From Doryteuthis pealeii (taxonomy: Eukaryota > Mollusca > Cephalopoda > Myopsida > Loliginidae), in contig CM042157.1 in the NCBI GenBank assembly GCA_023376005.1, positions 58,001,792 through 58,065,791 of the forward strand: a stretch of DNA of 64,000 bases, given 5' to 3'. Of this stretch, positions 51,361-63,809 are shown in pieces. Within the stretch, counting starts at the first letter, position 1. Each line of letters opens with the position of its first letter. A program made the translations under genes and the position numbers. The notes below the pieces were generated by a model that saw only the letters and a program-made list of their open reading frames with translations, did not search any database and was not told the DNA's origin.

Positions 51361-52370
51361 CGTTGTGATATTCTGTGCTGGCCGATTTGAAGGGCACGAG
51401 TCAGAGACAGGTTCACAAGGATTAAAAAACAAAACACAAAGTCTGATAACAGGACGCTGATGGAAGAGGAAGTTGTGACACTTGTGCAGTTTCTGGTGGG
51501 GTAATGTACACTTGCGTCTATGTCAGCTGGCAATAAAGTTGTTATAAGTCTAAGTTAATTACTGGCTTCACTGATGTGGGTCCCTGGCTATCTTCTATCT
51601 CTGCTGTTACTGAGTCGATACTAACACACCCACTGTCAGACGAAAACTGGCTAGGGCTGGAGCTTTGGCTGAATATATGTAAAATTCCACCCCACACATC
51701 CCCACGGACTCGACCACCCAGATGCTCAGCACTTAATCTAATCTGAGTCTTTTTGTCTGCATTATGCCTTAAAATTAAAGCAATTACTTTTTTCCTCAAA
51801 CTTCAAGTTCTCAATATTCTGACCATTAATTTATTGAAAAGAGATTTTCTCATAAAAACAGCCTTTTCCTCAGCACATAGATACCTGAAGATATTATCTC
51901 TAACTGGCTTAAATTCATGGTGGCTGTTCAATTCTCTTAAACTTTACTGCCCAATCTTTTGTGTCAGTAAATGGACAATCACCCATATACATACCCATGT
52001 CTGGGCTTTAACACATTCAGTTAGTCTACTGTTGGTTCTAATAACAGCGGCTAACTAAGTACAACTCTAGCAGTGTCCAAGACAGCTGGTATAAATAGGA
52101 ATCAAGAATGATCCATCCATGAATCTGGGTGATTCCATTCCTTGAGTTCTGATTGGCTGCTTGACTGCTTGATTTGAATGACATTGTGGAGTCTTATATA
52201 TACTTTGTCATTTTGCAGTGGACTTTGTAGCATTCGGGTTTGTATTTGAGTTACAACCGTTTGTTGCCTTGTCTTCCCAGTTCGACGGTAATTGGAACTT
52301 TAATTATTCTTCAATTTTTATTTATTTATTTTTTCTGACTATGTACTCCGTTAACCATAGTGTCACAACA
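51361..52370. mobile_element. LTR-like dispersed repeat, copy 2
   Basis: Relative of 35013-35658; has an AATAAA at 51532-51537 in its interior as an LTR would. First bases are CGTTGTGA (one change from TGTTGTGA). Confidence 0.45.
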
Positions 52371-52554
52371 GTTGCAAACAAACTTTAGAAAATATTGTTT
52401 AATCATTTAGGGATCAGCATCATCAGGATCATCAGGACTGAATCTTTTACTCATGATTAGGGCTGTAGTTTTAACAATTAAAAAATTGTAATGGAAGTTT
52501 ACGAATATCATACTGACAAATTAATTTTAGTAACTGGTATGATATGAGCCAGTA

Positions 52555-52762
52555 AGGGCTGGATTAGCTCAGTCGGTAGAGCGTTCAGCTAGAAACCACA
52601 AGGTTCCTAGTTTGATGCCGGCCCTCGCCAACTCAGCGTATGAGTAGCACAGGGATCTGTGCAGTAAAATAATCTCCTTGGTCTAGTGCTAATGAAAAGG
52701 GGATAGACTCCTTTGCTGTCTGGCTGATACCGATATTAGGTCACCCCCGATGACTTTACTTA
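52555..52762 (+). mobile_element. tRNA-derived SINE with intact tRNA-like head
   Basis: The + strand starts 'gggctggattagctcagtcg' (A box) and carries the B-box-like 'gtttgatgccgg'. The body lacks about 25 bases ('gaggagctgatg...') relative to other copies. It is not a functional tRNA gene because the head continues into the SINE body. Confidence 0.78.
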
Positions 52763-52867
52763 CTGTTTACGTATTGTCTATGCCATGAAAATATTTCATA
52801 ATTGAAATCATGGATCGTTACAACTTAATGATAAATAAAAATTAAAGTAGCGTTGTTTTATATTTAC

Positions 52868-53510
52868 TAGCAAATATATGCACCCTCCGGGTGCAAGTAT
52901 TTAAGTTTTAATGTAATAAAATATTGTATTAAATTAGAAAGGCTAATGAAACTAAATAAGAATACAGATAAAAAGATTTGAAACAGAGGGAGTATAATAA
53001 AAGATTTGAAACAGAGGGAGTATAATAAAAAATGGAACAACTGAAACTTACTCTTCCATCACTCTCGTCTTTCATTGTTATTTTTTCTAATTTAAGTATT
53101 TAGTTATAAGAGGAAGTAAAGAATAAAATGACAGTTATTTTATCTTGTTAATGGATTTCATTTAAGATTCATTGAAGAGATTTTTTGCTTATATTCATTA
53201 AAATAAAACCAAACAGTTAGAAATCAATAATACTAAGCACATATTTATTAAATTTGATTTTTTGATATTAATATGCAAATTAGCCTTCCCGTTCACACTG
53301 TAAACCCGCTATTTTGTTGTATATATAAATATAATTGCATGTTGTCAGTATGTAGACATAGTTAACAGTATTAATAATGTAAGACAATTTTATTAATATT
53401 TAATAAAATCATGGAGAATGTGATGTCAATAACTAAGAGAATTGTGACTTGAGTAGGAATATAGTTTCGGTTACAGACAGAGAAACACACAATCTCCATT
53501 ATAATAAGAT
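52868..53510. repeat. 650-bp dispersed element, copy 2 (3' flank)
   Basis: Same start hairpin and same end as 26889-27540. It has a short direct duplication 'aaaagatttgaaacagaggg' near 52973-53030 absent from copy 1. Confidence 0.75.
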
Positions 53511-53572
53511 GTCGAATGAATAGGTTGGACCGCTGATTTTGCAGAGTGGTAGTACCTGTAGGGTCCCATCTA

Positions 53573-53721
53573 GGTAATCTGAACATTAGTTACATAAATG
53601 AGAATAATTTATGTAGATTTATGGTGAAATGAAAATGGCCAACCAAAAACAAACGGCTTCCTCAAAGAAAAACAAACAAGGAAAAGTTACTCTCATTTAT
53701 GTAGCCAATGTTCAGATTACC
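53573..53721. mobile_element. Short GGTAATCTG foldback MITE
   Basis: Same ends as 53910-54314 with the middle deleted. Confidence 0.7.
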
Positions 53722-53909
53722 ATGAACTGTCCCAGTATTGTACTAAAAGCCTCCAATGAATTTTAGCCCCAACATGCCCTCTAACCAGAGAAATTGGGTC
53801 AGTTCTTTGGTGCAGCCATATTTACACTATAAAAACAGCAAGCAGATGCTGCAATCGGGCTAAAACTTTAATCACATGACCAAAACAGTGAAAACTATAA
53901 GCACACTTG

Positions 53910-54314
53910 GGTAATCTGAACATTAGTTACATAAATGAAAGTAACCTCCCCTTGTTTGTTTCACTTTGAGGAAGCCGTATGTTTTGGTCGGCCATTTTCA
54001 TTTCACCGTAAATCTACACTGGAAATACGAATTTCTTTGAATCGATACAACTTCATGTTTTAACACAAAAATATCATGAAATGTGTTCTTAATAACAATT
54101 AAGTTCATTTCAAATAATGTGCAAGCACAATTAAGAACACATTTTATGATATTTTTGTGTTAAAACATGCAGTTGTATTGATTTGAACAAATTCGTATTT
54201 TCAGTGTAGATTTATGGGGAAATGAAAATGACCAATCAAAACAAGACTGTTTCCTCAAAGTGAAACAAACAAGGGGAGGTTACTCTTATTTATGTAGCTA
54301 ATGTTCAGATTACC
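53910..54314. mobile_element. 405-bp GGTAATCTG foldback MITE, full length
   Basis: Arms of about 190 bases with a loop near 'caaataatgtgcaagcac'. It is the best reference copy of the family in the window. Confidence 0.78.
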
Positions 54315-54416
54315 CACACATGTACAAAACACAGTGTGATAAATATAAAGATATGCTATGATTAAAATGTGGATAATTTTTCACTCTCCCCTTGTACATA
54401 CCTCTATACATATATG

Positions 54417-54540
54417 CTATGTATATTCACACACACACACACACACAAACAGATAAATGTGCACCCACATGCATACACATACATATACATACATATACAC
54501 TACGCCTATATGTATGCATACTGATATAGACACGCTTGCA
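54417..54540 (+). repeat. CA/TA-rich degenerate microsatellite
   Basis: 'cacacacacaca' followed by 'catacacatacatatac'-type sequence. Confidence 0.7.
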
Positions 54541-54689
54541 TCTACACGCATATGCATTATTGCACCTAAATATTTGCACTTGTGTTACTGACTGTAAAAA
54601 CACAAATAAAAAATGAGAGCATTAGGCAAGTCATTTTGACAATTTACTGAAGGGCATAATAATGATTGACTATTATAAATTTTTTCCAA

Positions 54690-54713
54690 GGTGGAAAAAT
54701 GCAATTTTCCACC
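54690..54713. other. Perfect 10-bp stem hairpin
   Basis: GGTGGAAAAATGCAATTTTCCACC. No terminator function is implied. Confidence 0.5.
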
Positions 54714-54738
54714 ATCAATAACATAACATAAAATTGTA

Positions 54739-54765
54739 ATCCTAACCCCCAACCCTAACCCTAAC
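54739..54765 (-). repeat. Telomere-like repeat (CCCTAA), short
   Basis: About three CCCTAA-like units. Confidence 0.7.
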
Positions 54766-54869
54766 ATTACATTTTATAAGGAAAGACGTTAAATGTGAAA
54801 TAACCGGATGCTAGCTTTTAGAACCAGCAAAATAGCATATTCGGTAATTATGAAATTTTGTTTGTTCTG

Positions 54870-54980
54870 AACCCAAATTATTTATTTATTTTCCCATTAA
54901 ACTACCATTAAACTAACCCTAAACCCCAACCCTAACCCTAACCCTGAACCCTAATTTATTTGTTTAATGGGAAAATTAAC
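54870..54980 (-). repeat. Telomere-like repeat within foldback arms
   Basis: CCCTAA units at 54912-54954 between 'ttttcccattaaac' and its inverse 'tttaatgggaaaa'; same plan as 31054-31223 in opposite orientation. Confidence 0.7.
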
Positions 54981-55156
54981 AGTTTTATTACAAAATTTAT
55001 GGGTTCTACTTTTTCTGGGGCACCTTAATTTACTAAACAAAAGTTCATAATTACCAAAAAATATTTCCAGCAACAGTAAAATAAGCACAAAAGAAGGTTT
55101 GTTTATTTACGACAAGTGGTAAAGTCGTTGGTATGGAAAATGAGAGGATGGGAGTG

Positions 55157-55590
55157 TAATTTTCACCTTTAGTTGTTAAAATTCCTAGCATAAAATTGTG
55201 CGTGTGCATTATCTAAAATTAACTTAATTGTTATCAAGAACACATTTTATGATATTTTTGTGTTAAAGCATGCGGTTGTATTGTTTTCGAAACGATTCTA
55301 AGATTTGTATATTTCGTACAGACACTTTCAAAATGGCTACCGTCAAAGTGAAAGTCAGTTGGCTAAATTCCTAGCATAAAATTATCTGAAATGAACTTAA
55401 TTGTTATTAAGAGCACATTTTTATGATATTTTTGTGTTAAAGCATGCAGTTGTATTGTTTTCGAAAAAGTTTCTAAGATTTGTTCAGAGACTTTCAAAAT
55501 AGCTACCGGCTTAGTTCAAGCTGAAAGTCAAGGGAGGTTACTCTAATTGCCTTATTTGCTAGAAATTTTGACAACTAAAAGTGAAAATTA
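55157..55590. mobile_element. Foldback element, distant GGTAATCTG relative
   Basis: Ends 'taattttcacctttagttgt' and inverse 'acaactaaaagtgaaaatta'; shares 'ttaagaacacattttatgat' words with the other family. Confidence 0.6.
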
Positions 55591-55599
55591 CCAATGGGA

Positions 55600-57137
55600 G
55601 TTCAATTCCCATTGAATGCTTAGCATTTATTGTTATTTCTGACTGTTCCTTAGTGTTGTAGACATAACAACCAGGGTCTGTTGTATTTCATCATCGTCTC
55701 CATAACTCTTTCCTTGATACCTGTTGTTATGTTTTTTATAGGCCATCCTTTAGGCCTTCAAGCAAGAGCGCTTGGCCAGCGGAAATCCTTGGTAATTCTT
55801 TGGTAAAAGAATCTGGCTAAACTTGCAAATTGGTCGGAAAATTAAAACGAAAAGTTTTTTGGTGGTCTCCCATGACAGTTTAACTACAGTCTATGAATTA
55901 ACTTTTTGCGAATTTAAAGTTTAGTAAAAAATGCCAAGGTTGAGTTGGTAATAAATCCCCGGCATCCGACTTTGATAGGAAATACATCTGTTATCCATCC
56001 ATTTCTGATGCATTGATTTTATAGATCTTCATATTTTTCTAAAATTCTTGATATTTCTCTATTACATTAAATCTATGTTGTGTATATAAAAATTTTCCTT
56101 GATAATTTTTCTCTTTTTTTTCCTTTCTTTCTGCAGGTCTGATATTCGTGATTTTTTTTCAACTTATCTCATCAAAAAGCTGGATGAATGAAACCGGGTA
56201 AACAGTACCCCCCCATCCTCCATTTTTATTTTTGGTGGGTTGGGGTGGCAGAGGAAGGCTTGATCCGTTTATTGAGTTGTCATATTTCTTGCGTCCACAT
56301 ATGTTCATTTTTTTTTTTTCCTTTAAAAAAAAAAACAACTTTCTTTTATCTCTCTTTTGTTCTGCAACTGCCAGGGATTGAACCGCTGTCCTTCATCATT
56401 ACAAACATTGATTACTTTCTGTCCAATATTAATAATGGCGCGGGGGGGAGGGAAAAGTGAAAAAAAAAATTTACCAAAAAAAAAAAAAAATTAAAATAAA
56501 ATTGAATTTAAAAAAAAATCAAACTAAATACATTTTAAAGAATAAATAAATTTTGAAAAATAAACAAATTTAAAAAAATAAAAATGAAAATTTTTTTTTG
56601 AAAATTAGTGCAACCAAAACTGAATCCTGGGCTTCTAAGAAAACAAAAATATATGTAGGTAATAAATTTTGGGATTTTTTTTATTCATTTTTTTTTTTTT
56701 TAGATATTTGTGTTATGTAGATTCTATTATATATATTTTTTTCTGTAACATATTTTACATTATACATTTATATAGTTATCATAATTTAATGGAATTTAAT
56801 TGTTGTTTTTGTTTCTATTTTTATAATTGTTACTAAAATCACAGTATACGGTCTTGTAAATCCATAAATAAATAAATATATTAGATGTGTGAATGTGTGT
56901 GTGTATGAGAGAGTCAATACAGGTAAACATATGTGCATATATATGTATGTGCATGTGTGGATATATACATGTGTATTTATACACATATTCATATAGTCAT
57001 ATTTGCTAATATATATATTAATTTCATAAATAGAGGAATTACATTAATGATTGATAATTGAAATAAATTACCATGACCAGACAAACACCATGTGCATACC
57101 ACAATCTCCGCCACTAGAGATTGAACCAGTGGACCAC

Positions 57138-57173
<36 letters not shown>

Positions 57174-57190
57174 ACAAATTTAATTAAAAA
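55600..57190 (+). other. AT-rich flank with a strong splice-acceptor-like site
   Basis: 'tttcctttctttctgcag' ends at about 56138, followed by 'gtctgatattcgtg'. No exon continuing in the gene's phase is seen beyond a Val-stop. 56300-56720 is A- and T-homopolymer rich. A short TG/TA region lies at 56890-56990 and a TA run at 57140-57170. Confidence 0.4.
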
Positions 57191-57195
57191 AGTGT

Positions 57196-57440
57196 AATCC
57201 TTACTGTTTTGAAGGTTTTTGTTTATTTTTTAAAGTTTTCTAACAATGTTTTTGATGTTATAATCTTGAAAGGCATTAATGAGTTGTCCAAAAGAGTTTT
57301 CATTAATAAACCAAATTACTATAGTTAAATTGGTTTACTAATGAAAATTATTTTGGACAACTCATTAATGCCTTTCAAAATGATAATATAAAAAAAATTG
57401 TTAGAAAACTTGAAAGAAAAAATTCAAAACAATAAGGATT
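57196..57440. mobile_element. 245-bp foldback element
   Basis: 'aatccttactgttttgaa' and its inverse 'ttcaaaacaataaggatt' bound arms of about 115 bases, loop near 57320. One-arm relative at about 26445-26560 ('tgttttgaagttttttaaaa', 'catccaaaagagttatcatt'). Confidence 0.72.
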
Positions 57441-57599
57441 CCATTATTTTTAACAAAATTTGTTTGAATGAAAAGTTGCTGCCCAAATATATATATATGT
57501 ATATATTAGCAGTCTTGCATGATTCCTTACTAAAACCCTGCTTAAGCAATGATGAGCCTATTCAATACTTAGATGGGTGATCATTTAAGCAATGGTATG

Positions 57600-57667
57600 T
57601 AAGCAACCTTTAATCAATATATATATATATATATATTCATGCAGTTAATGTGACCTGATGATATATA

Positions 57668-57729
<62 letters not shown>

Positions 57730-57804
57730 TGCCGTTCCTTGATTACATAAGTATATACAAATATATAGTCATTACTAAAAGGTTCATGCAAATGATAGCA
57801 ATTG

Positions 57805-57842
<38 letters not shown>

Positions 57843-58070
57843 TCAAATACATTCATCAAATAGAATAATAGAGAAAAATATTTATGTACAAAGAAACAAT
57901 AATAAGATCATTTAAAACTAATTATAAAATAAATATTAGTGCAATATATATTTTATATATGTGTGTGTGTGTGTGTGTTTGACGTTTTTCTTGTCTTCTC
58001 AAAAAACTAAGATGTCTAAGCTGTTGTAAAGACAAGAAAATGTTAGTTTTTAATGAAACCAACCACCAAA

Positions 58071-58135
<65 letters not shown>
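57600..58135. repeat. Cluster of TA/TG microsatellites
   Basis: TA runs at 57616-57636, 57681-57726, 57809-57838 and 58072-58133 and TG runs at 57667-57680 and 57959-57978. Confidence 0.88.
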
Positions 58136-58138
<3 letters not shown>

Positions 58139-58864
58139 CTAAACTTATTTTCATTAAGGTCAGAAATATCTGCAAATTATATGCACAGCTCTTACTAAAA
58201 TGTAATTCTATACAAAATTTGAATAACAAAAAATTAGCTACTGATTTTTTTTACTAGTCTTAGTTTGGTTCAAGGCAAACATTTTTGAGCATCAAGCTCG
58301 GATCAATGACCTGTGAGAAAAGAAAAATTATAAAAGATTTAGTCTGGGATAGTTTCAAGTTTTTTTGTTTTTTGTTTTGTTTTGGTTCTTAAACCACCTG
58401 ACCCCCACCTGACCCCACCCGACTTTTTTCTAGTTCAAACTCTTCATTCCATTGTAACTTTATACATTTTTATGAAATTGTTAAAGATTTTTTATTTTCT
58501 TTTCAGTAAAGTCTAGCCTCTTTGGGGGCGAACACATAAAGGAAAAGATTTCTACTCTTATGATTGTAGTTGTTTTATTCAACTGTATTTTTGAACCGTC
58601 AGAAGTCAGTCTGTTCAGAGTATCACACTTACGGTTTTTGTTTAGCAAATTACTGTGTATACTTACATATAGGTAAAATTTTGAAGACCTTATTCGGAGG
58701 GGGGGGAGACAAATGATAATTTTGTAAGGCTGAATTTTTAAAAGATCACTGGAAGAAATAGCTTTATACTTATATTGGTTCCCACCAGATCTCTGATATT
58801 AAGCAATGATTAGCTTGCTCAGTATTTGTATGGGTGACCACTAAGGAATAGCAGGCACCGTAGT

Positions 58865-59142
58865 TCAAATCAATACAACTGCATGGTTTAACACAAAAAT
58901 ATCATAAAATGTGTTCTTAATTGTGCTTGTGCATTATTTGAAATGAACTTAATTGTTATTAAGAACACATTTTATGATATTTTCATGTTAAAACATGCTG
59001 TTGTATTGATTCGAGCAAATTCATATTTTCAGTGTAGATTTACGGTGAAATGAAAATGGTCGACCAAAACCTAAATCTTCATCAAAGTGAAATAAATAAA
59101 GGGAGGTTACTCTTATTTATGTAGCTAATGTTCAGATTACCC
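58865..59142. mobile_element. Partial GGTAATCTG foldback MITE
   Basis: Keeps the inner palindrome and right end; the left end is missing. Confidence 0.65.
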
Positions 59143-59243
59143 TGTAGTGACCCTGAGGACTGGGTGCCAGTGTAAGTAAAAGTTACCACATCTTATTATA
59201 AGAAGGGCTTGGGGTAACCCTTTGGTTCAAATATTGATTCTAT

Positions 59244-59797
59244 ATACTAGGATAAGTCAAAGGTTTTGCAATATTTTAGAAACATGAGGCACAAATTGGC
59301 AGCTTTTGCTGAGTGTGTGAGGGTGACAACCCACACTGGATTGTGAGATGCCAAGCTCGCCTGATACTCTCTGAGTGTTACTCACTGGATTTGTCTCTTG
59401 GAGCAAGCCCTCAAAATCCGTGCTTTTAGGCCTAATTGACCTTGGATCGACCGTCAAGGTTCTTGTAACCCGAGTGAAATTTCTTGAACCATCTGGTTAT
59501 TATACTGTGATCAACTACGCCTTCACCTATTTGCACAACAAATGTTTTTGGTTGCTTCTGCAGCATTATGACCCAGTTCGAATTCCTAAAGCATAATTTT
59601 CCCAAAATTAGACTACATTGCATGTTTATCTGTTCAGCTTTCAAATCATACATGGAGTGAAGCAATGCACAACGTGTCAACACACCAACTACCACAATAC
59701 TACCAACCACAGCTTGAACTGCTTTGGTCACGTGATATATATGTGCTACAAACTAGCATGTACTAAAATATTGCAAAACTTTTGACTCACCCTAGTA
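59244..59797 (-). mobile_element. Internally deleted mariner element keeping the DNA-binding part
   Basis: Terminal repeats 'ctaggataagtcaaaggtt' and inverse of 'ctagggtgagtcaaaagtt' (about 33 bases), each next to TA. Between them the - strand reads RWFKKFHSGYKNLDGRSKVN in one frame, then RPKSTDFEGLLQETN, LGISQSSVGCH and FVPHVSK in the next. That is the helix-turn-helix half of a mariner transposase (WF..F.SG....D, RP...D, LG.S...V..H, ..VPH). All catalytic Asp blocks are deleted and the C-terminal side runs straight into the terminal repeat. Confidence 0.75.
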
Positions 59798-59883
59798 TAT
59801 ATTAACGATTTTGCAACCATAAGAAAAGGGTCGGTTTATATGTAAGTATATATGGTATTTGACTTCCTTTGAAAAAATTCTTT

Positions 59884-60453
59884 GGACCAAGTAAACAATA
59901 AGCACCCCAAATCATCAACTTAATGAAAGGTTCATATTTTAACTCATCATTCCCGTTTCCAAATTTTTGTTAACAAATGATTTTAATCAGAAATTTATGG
60001 AGATGTTGAACTTAGGATAAATTAAATAAATAGATAGTTAGTATACATAATCAAATTAAAATTCAATAGTAAAATCTTTTTTTAAATAAATACTTTTTAA
60101 CCAGAAATTTATGAATTTTTTTCAACACTTACGACAATTTAAAAAAAAGATGAAAGACGTTTTTATACTAAAATAGTTTTTACTTAATCAGAAGAGAAAT
60201 GCAATCATGTTTATTTAGATGAAAATACAGTTTTTATTTACAAAATATTTTAAGCTTATTTAAATAAAAGGATGTCGTTCAGAAATAGTATCACACAATT
60301 TGTAAAATTTATTTTTGTCAGATACAATATAATTGCAAAAATTGTCTGTTCATTTATTTTCAAATATTTGAAGGCGGAACTTACCGGTGATGAGTTAAAA
60401 TATGAACCGTTCATTAAGTTGATGATTTGGGGTGCTTATTGGTTACTTGGTCC
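59884..60453. mobile_element. hAT-like foldback MITE, second copy
   Basis: Ends 'ggaccaagtaaacaataag' and 'gcttattggttacttggtcc'; flanks AATTCTTT and GATTCTTT, an 8-bp duplication with one change. Same ends as 40667-41343. Its mirror copy is at about 63147-63721. Confidence 0.7.
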
Positions 60454-61449
60454 GATTCTTTTTTTCTTCATCAACTCAATATTTTAGTTCTTAAATTTTT
60501 CTAGTTGGCTTATTTTCAAAAACTATAGATCTAATTATAATCCAAGTTTAATTGCTTTTTTTTCTTCTTTTTCAAAGCAAATGGATATAAAGAAATGCTG
60601 AAAAGTTCTCAGCCTAACCAGGAGGAAAATTTTGAAAATTTAAGATTTTTAATATTTATATTATTCGGACTATCGTCCTCATCTATATTGTTATCTGTAC
60701 AATGTTTCGGCTGAAGTGCCCTTCGGCCTTCTTCTGGTATTTCTTGTCAGACTTAGGACCCTTCTTAAACTTGGGAACCTTCTCTTCGAATTCGGGAACC
60801 TTGAAGAAGGCTGGAGGGTACATTGGATGAAACGTTTTACAGATAACAATATAAATGAGGACAATAGTCTGAATATTCCAAATAATATAGATTATCAATC
60901 CTCATCTCAAAAATTTTAGATTTTTATTTAATTGTTGTATATCCAACTTAAATGAAAAACTTTACTAACCTTTCTGAGATTGCTTTAGAGAAAATATTGG
61001 GATATCACATTCTAAATTGTAGATTCAAAATTGTAAATGAGCTTTAAATATAATAGACAATAGCGAGTTAAACAAAAGTATTGTTTTACATATAAATCCC
61101 AGCCTATATTCTAGATCATTCTCTTTCTTGGTTAAGATGAGAACTTTTCAGCACCCCTTGTAATTTTTTTATTTTTTATTATCTTCTTTAAAATATTTAT
61201 GGAACAAGGGCAGCTGTATTGGATAATCCTTCACAAAAAGAATTTCCAAGAATCTTACAAACTTTTGAGTTAAGAAAATTTGGTAATTCTCTTTAAATAA
61301 TCTTCCGTTTAGTATAATTTTTTTTTTTTTTTTTTTTAACCCTTTGAACACAATATTTTAGGAAGTGTATTGTTTTACTATCCGCTTGATATTTTGGTAG
61401 ATCAGATAAAATACTCATGATCAAAAAAGATACTCATGATCTGGCAAGA

Positions 61450-61860
61450 TACTACTACTAATAATATAATAATGAAATTTATTGTACAGTGCTAAGGTGC
61501 ACCACAATTCATCAAAGTCTTGTGTCTAGTACCTAGAATAATGTATTAGAACATGAATAGCGCACAGTAATAATATACATGAATGTGTGCATATGTGTGT
61601 GGATTGGGGTATCAGGTATAGTGTTGGCGGGTTACAGGAAGCATGGAGTCTTTGAAAGATGCATTGTTTCGGCAGCCTACAATGAATGCAGGCAGCTTAT
61701 TCCATGCCTCAGCAACTCTGAGTGTGAAAAAATGCTTCCGAAAGTCATGTGAACTATGCTGTTTTCTGACTTTGTAAGCATGCCCACGTGTGTTAGAAAC
61801 ATGGAGATCAAAAAGGTGTTCAAGGCCTAATATAGTGAGTATACACAGCCGGTTCAAGAA
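61450..61860 (-). mobile_element. LINE 3' end, - strand
   Basis: The - strand reads NTRGHAYKVRKQHSSHDFRK, then HFFTLRVAEAWNKLPAFIVG and FKDSML, the C-terminal end of a CR1/L2/Jockey-type protein, followed by a 3' tail ending in ATT-type triplets. It forms the left side of the palindrome centre. Confidence 0.7.
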
Positions 61861-62150
61861 TATTCGGAAGCATTTTTCACACTCAGAGTTGCTGAGGCAT
61901 GGAATAAGCTGCCTGCATCATGTAGGCTCCGAAAGCCATCTTTTCAAAGACTCCATGCTTCCTGTAAACGCCAAACACTATAATCTGATACCCGCAATCC
62001 ACACACATATGCACACATTCAATGTATATTATTACTGTGCGCTATCATGTTCTAGTAACATTATTCCTAAGTACTAGACACAAGACTTGGATGAATTGTG
62101 GTGCACTTAGCACTGTACAATAAATTGCATATTATTATTATTAGTAGTAA
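61861..62150 (+). mobile_element. LINE 3' end, + strand mirror copy
   Basis: Inverse of 61450-61741, with frameshifts (IRKHFSHSELLRHGIS then HLFKDSMLPV). It starts at the palindrome centre, so it lacks the TRGH block present in the other copy. Confidence 0.65.
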
Positions 62151-63809
62151 AGTAATCTTGCCAATCATGAGTATCTTTTTTTGATCAAGTTTTTATCTGA
62201 TCTACCAAAATATCAAGGCGGATAGTAAACAATAACAGAATATTGTGTTCAAGAGGGTTAAAAAAAAAAAAAAAAAAATTATACTAAACGGAAATTATTT
62301 AAAGAGAATTACCAAATTTTCTTAACTCAAAAGTTTGTAAGATTCTTGGAAATTCTTTTTGTGAAGGATTATCCAATACAGCTGCCCTTGTTCCATAAAT
62401 ATTTTAAAAGAGAATAATAAAAAATAAAAAAATTACAGGGGTGCTGAAAAGTTTCAATCTTAACCAAGAAAGAGAATGATCTAGAATATAGGCTGGGATT
62501 TATATGTAAAACAATACTTTTTGTTTAACTCGCTATTGTCTATATAATTTAAAAGCTCATTTACAATTTTGAATCTACAAATTTAGAATGTGATATCCCA
62601 ATATTTTCTCTAAAGCAATCTCAGAAAGGTTAGTAAAGTTTTTCATTTAAGTTGGATATACAACAATTAAAATAAAAATCTAAAAATTTTTGAGATGAGG
62701 ATTGATAATCTATATTATTTGAATATTCAGACTATTGTCCTCATTTATTTGTTATCTGTAAAACGTTTCATCCAATGTACCCTCCAGCCTTCTTCAAGGT
62801 TCCCGAATTCGAAAGAGAAGGTTCCCAAGTTTAAGAAGGGTCCTAAGTCTGACAAGAAATAACCAGAAGAAAGGCCGAAGGCACTTCAGCCGAAAACATT
62901 GTACAGATAACAATAATAGATGAGGACGATAGTCCGAAATACAAAATATTAAAAATCTTAAATTTTCAAAATTTTCCTCCTGGTTAGGCTGAGAACTTTT
63001 CAGCATTCCTTTATATTCCATTTGCTTGAAAAAGAAGAAAAAAAGCAATAAAACTTGGATTATATTAGATCTATAGTTTTTGAAAATAAGCCAACTAGAA
63101 AAATTTAAAGAACTAAAATATTGAGTTGATGAAGAAAAAAAGCATCGGAACCAAATAACCAATAAGCACCCCAAATCATCAACTTAATGAAACGGTTCAT
63201 ATTTTAAAACTCATCACCGTAAGTTCCGCTTCAAATATTTGAAAATAAATGAAAGACAATTTTTGCAATTATATGTATCTGACAAAAATAAATTTTTACA
63301 AATTGTATGATACTATTTCTGAACGACATCCTTTTATTTAAAATAAGCTTAAAATATTTTGTAAAATAAAACTGTATTTTCATCTAAATAAAAACATGAT
63401 TGCATTCTCTTCTGATTAAGTAAAAACTATTTTAGTATAAAAACGTCTTCATCTTTTTTTTAAAATTGTCGTAAGTGTTGAAAAAAATTCATAAATTTCT
63501 GGTTTAAAAGTATTTATTTAAAAAAAGATTTTACTATTGAATTTAAATTTTGATTATGTATACTAATATCTATTTATTATTTATCCTAATTCAACATCTC
63601 CATAAATTTCTGATTAAAATCATTTGTTTAACAAAAAATTTGGAAACGGAAACCGGATGATGAAGTTAAAATATGAACCTTTCATTAAGTTGATGATTTG
63701 GGGTGCTTAATTGTTTTATGGTCGCAAAGAATTTTTCAAGGAGTCAAATACCATATATACTACATATAACCGACCCCTTTTCTTATGGTTGCAAATCGTT
63801 AATATATAC

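Noticed and set aside
52555..52625. Functional tRNA gene
   Set aside because: A and B boxes are present, but the sequence continues into the same body as the other SINE copies and lacks a clean acceptor stem.
56139..56200. Alternative last SHTN1 exon
   Set aside because: Good acceptor, but in the required phase it codes one residue before TGA; kept only as a possible non-coding 3' exon.
60650..60900. Hammerhead in the CTTCTTCAGG family
   Set aside because: CTGAAGA-like and GAAAC words exist, but helix III is closed by ATTGT/ACAAT without a following NUH site in the right place, so the core is not satisfied.
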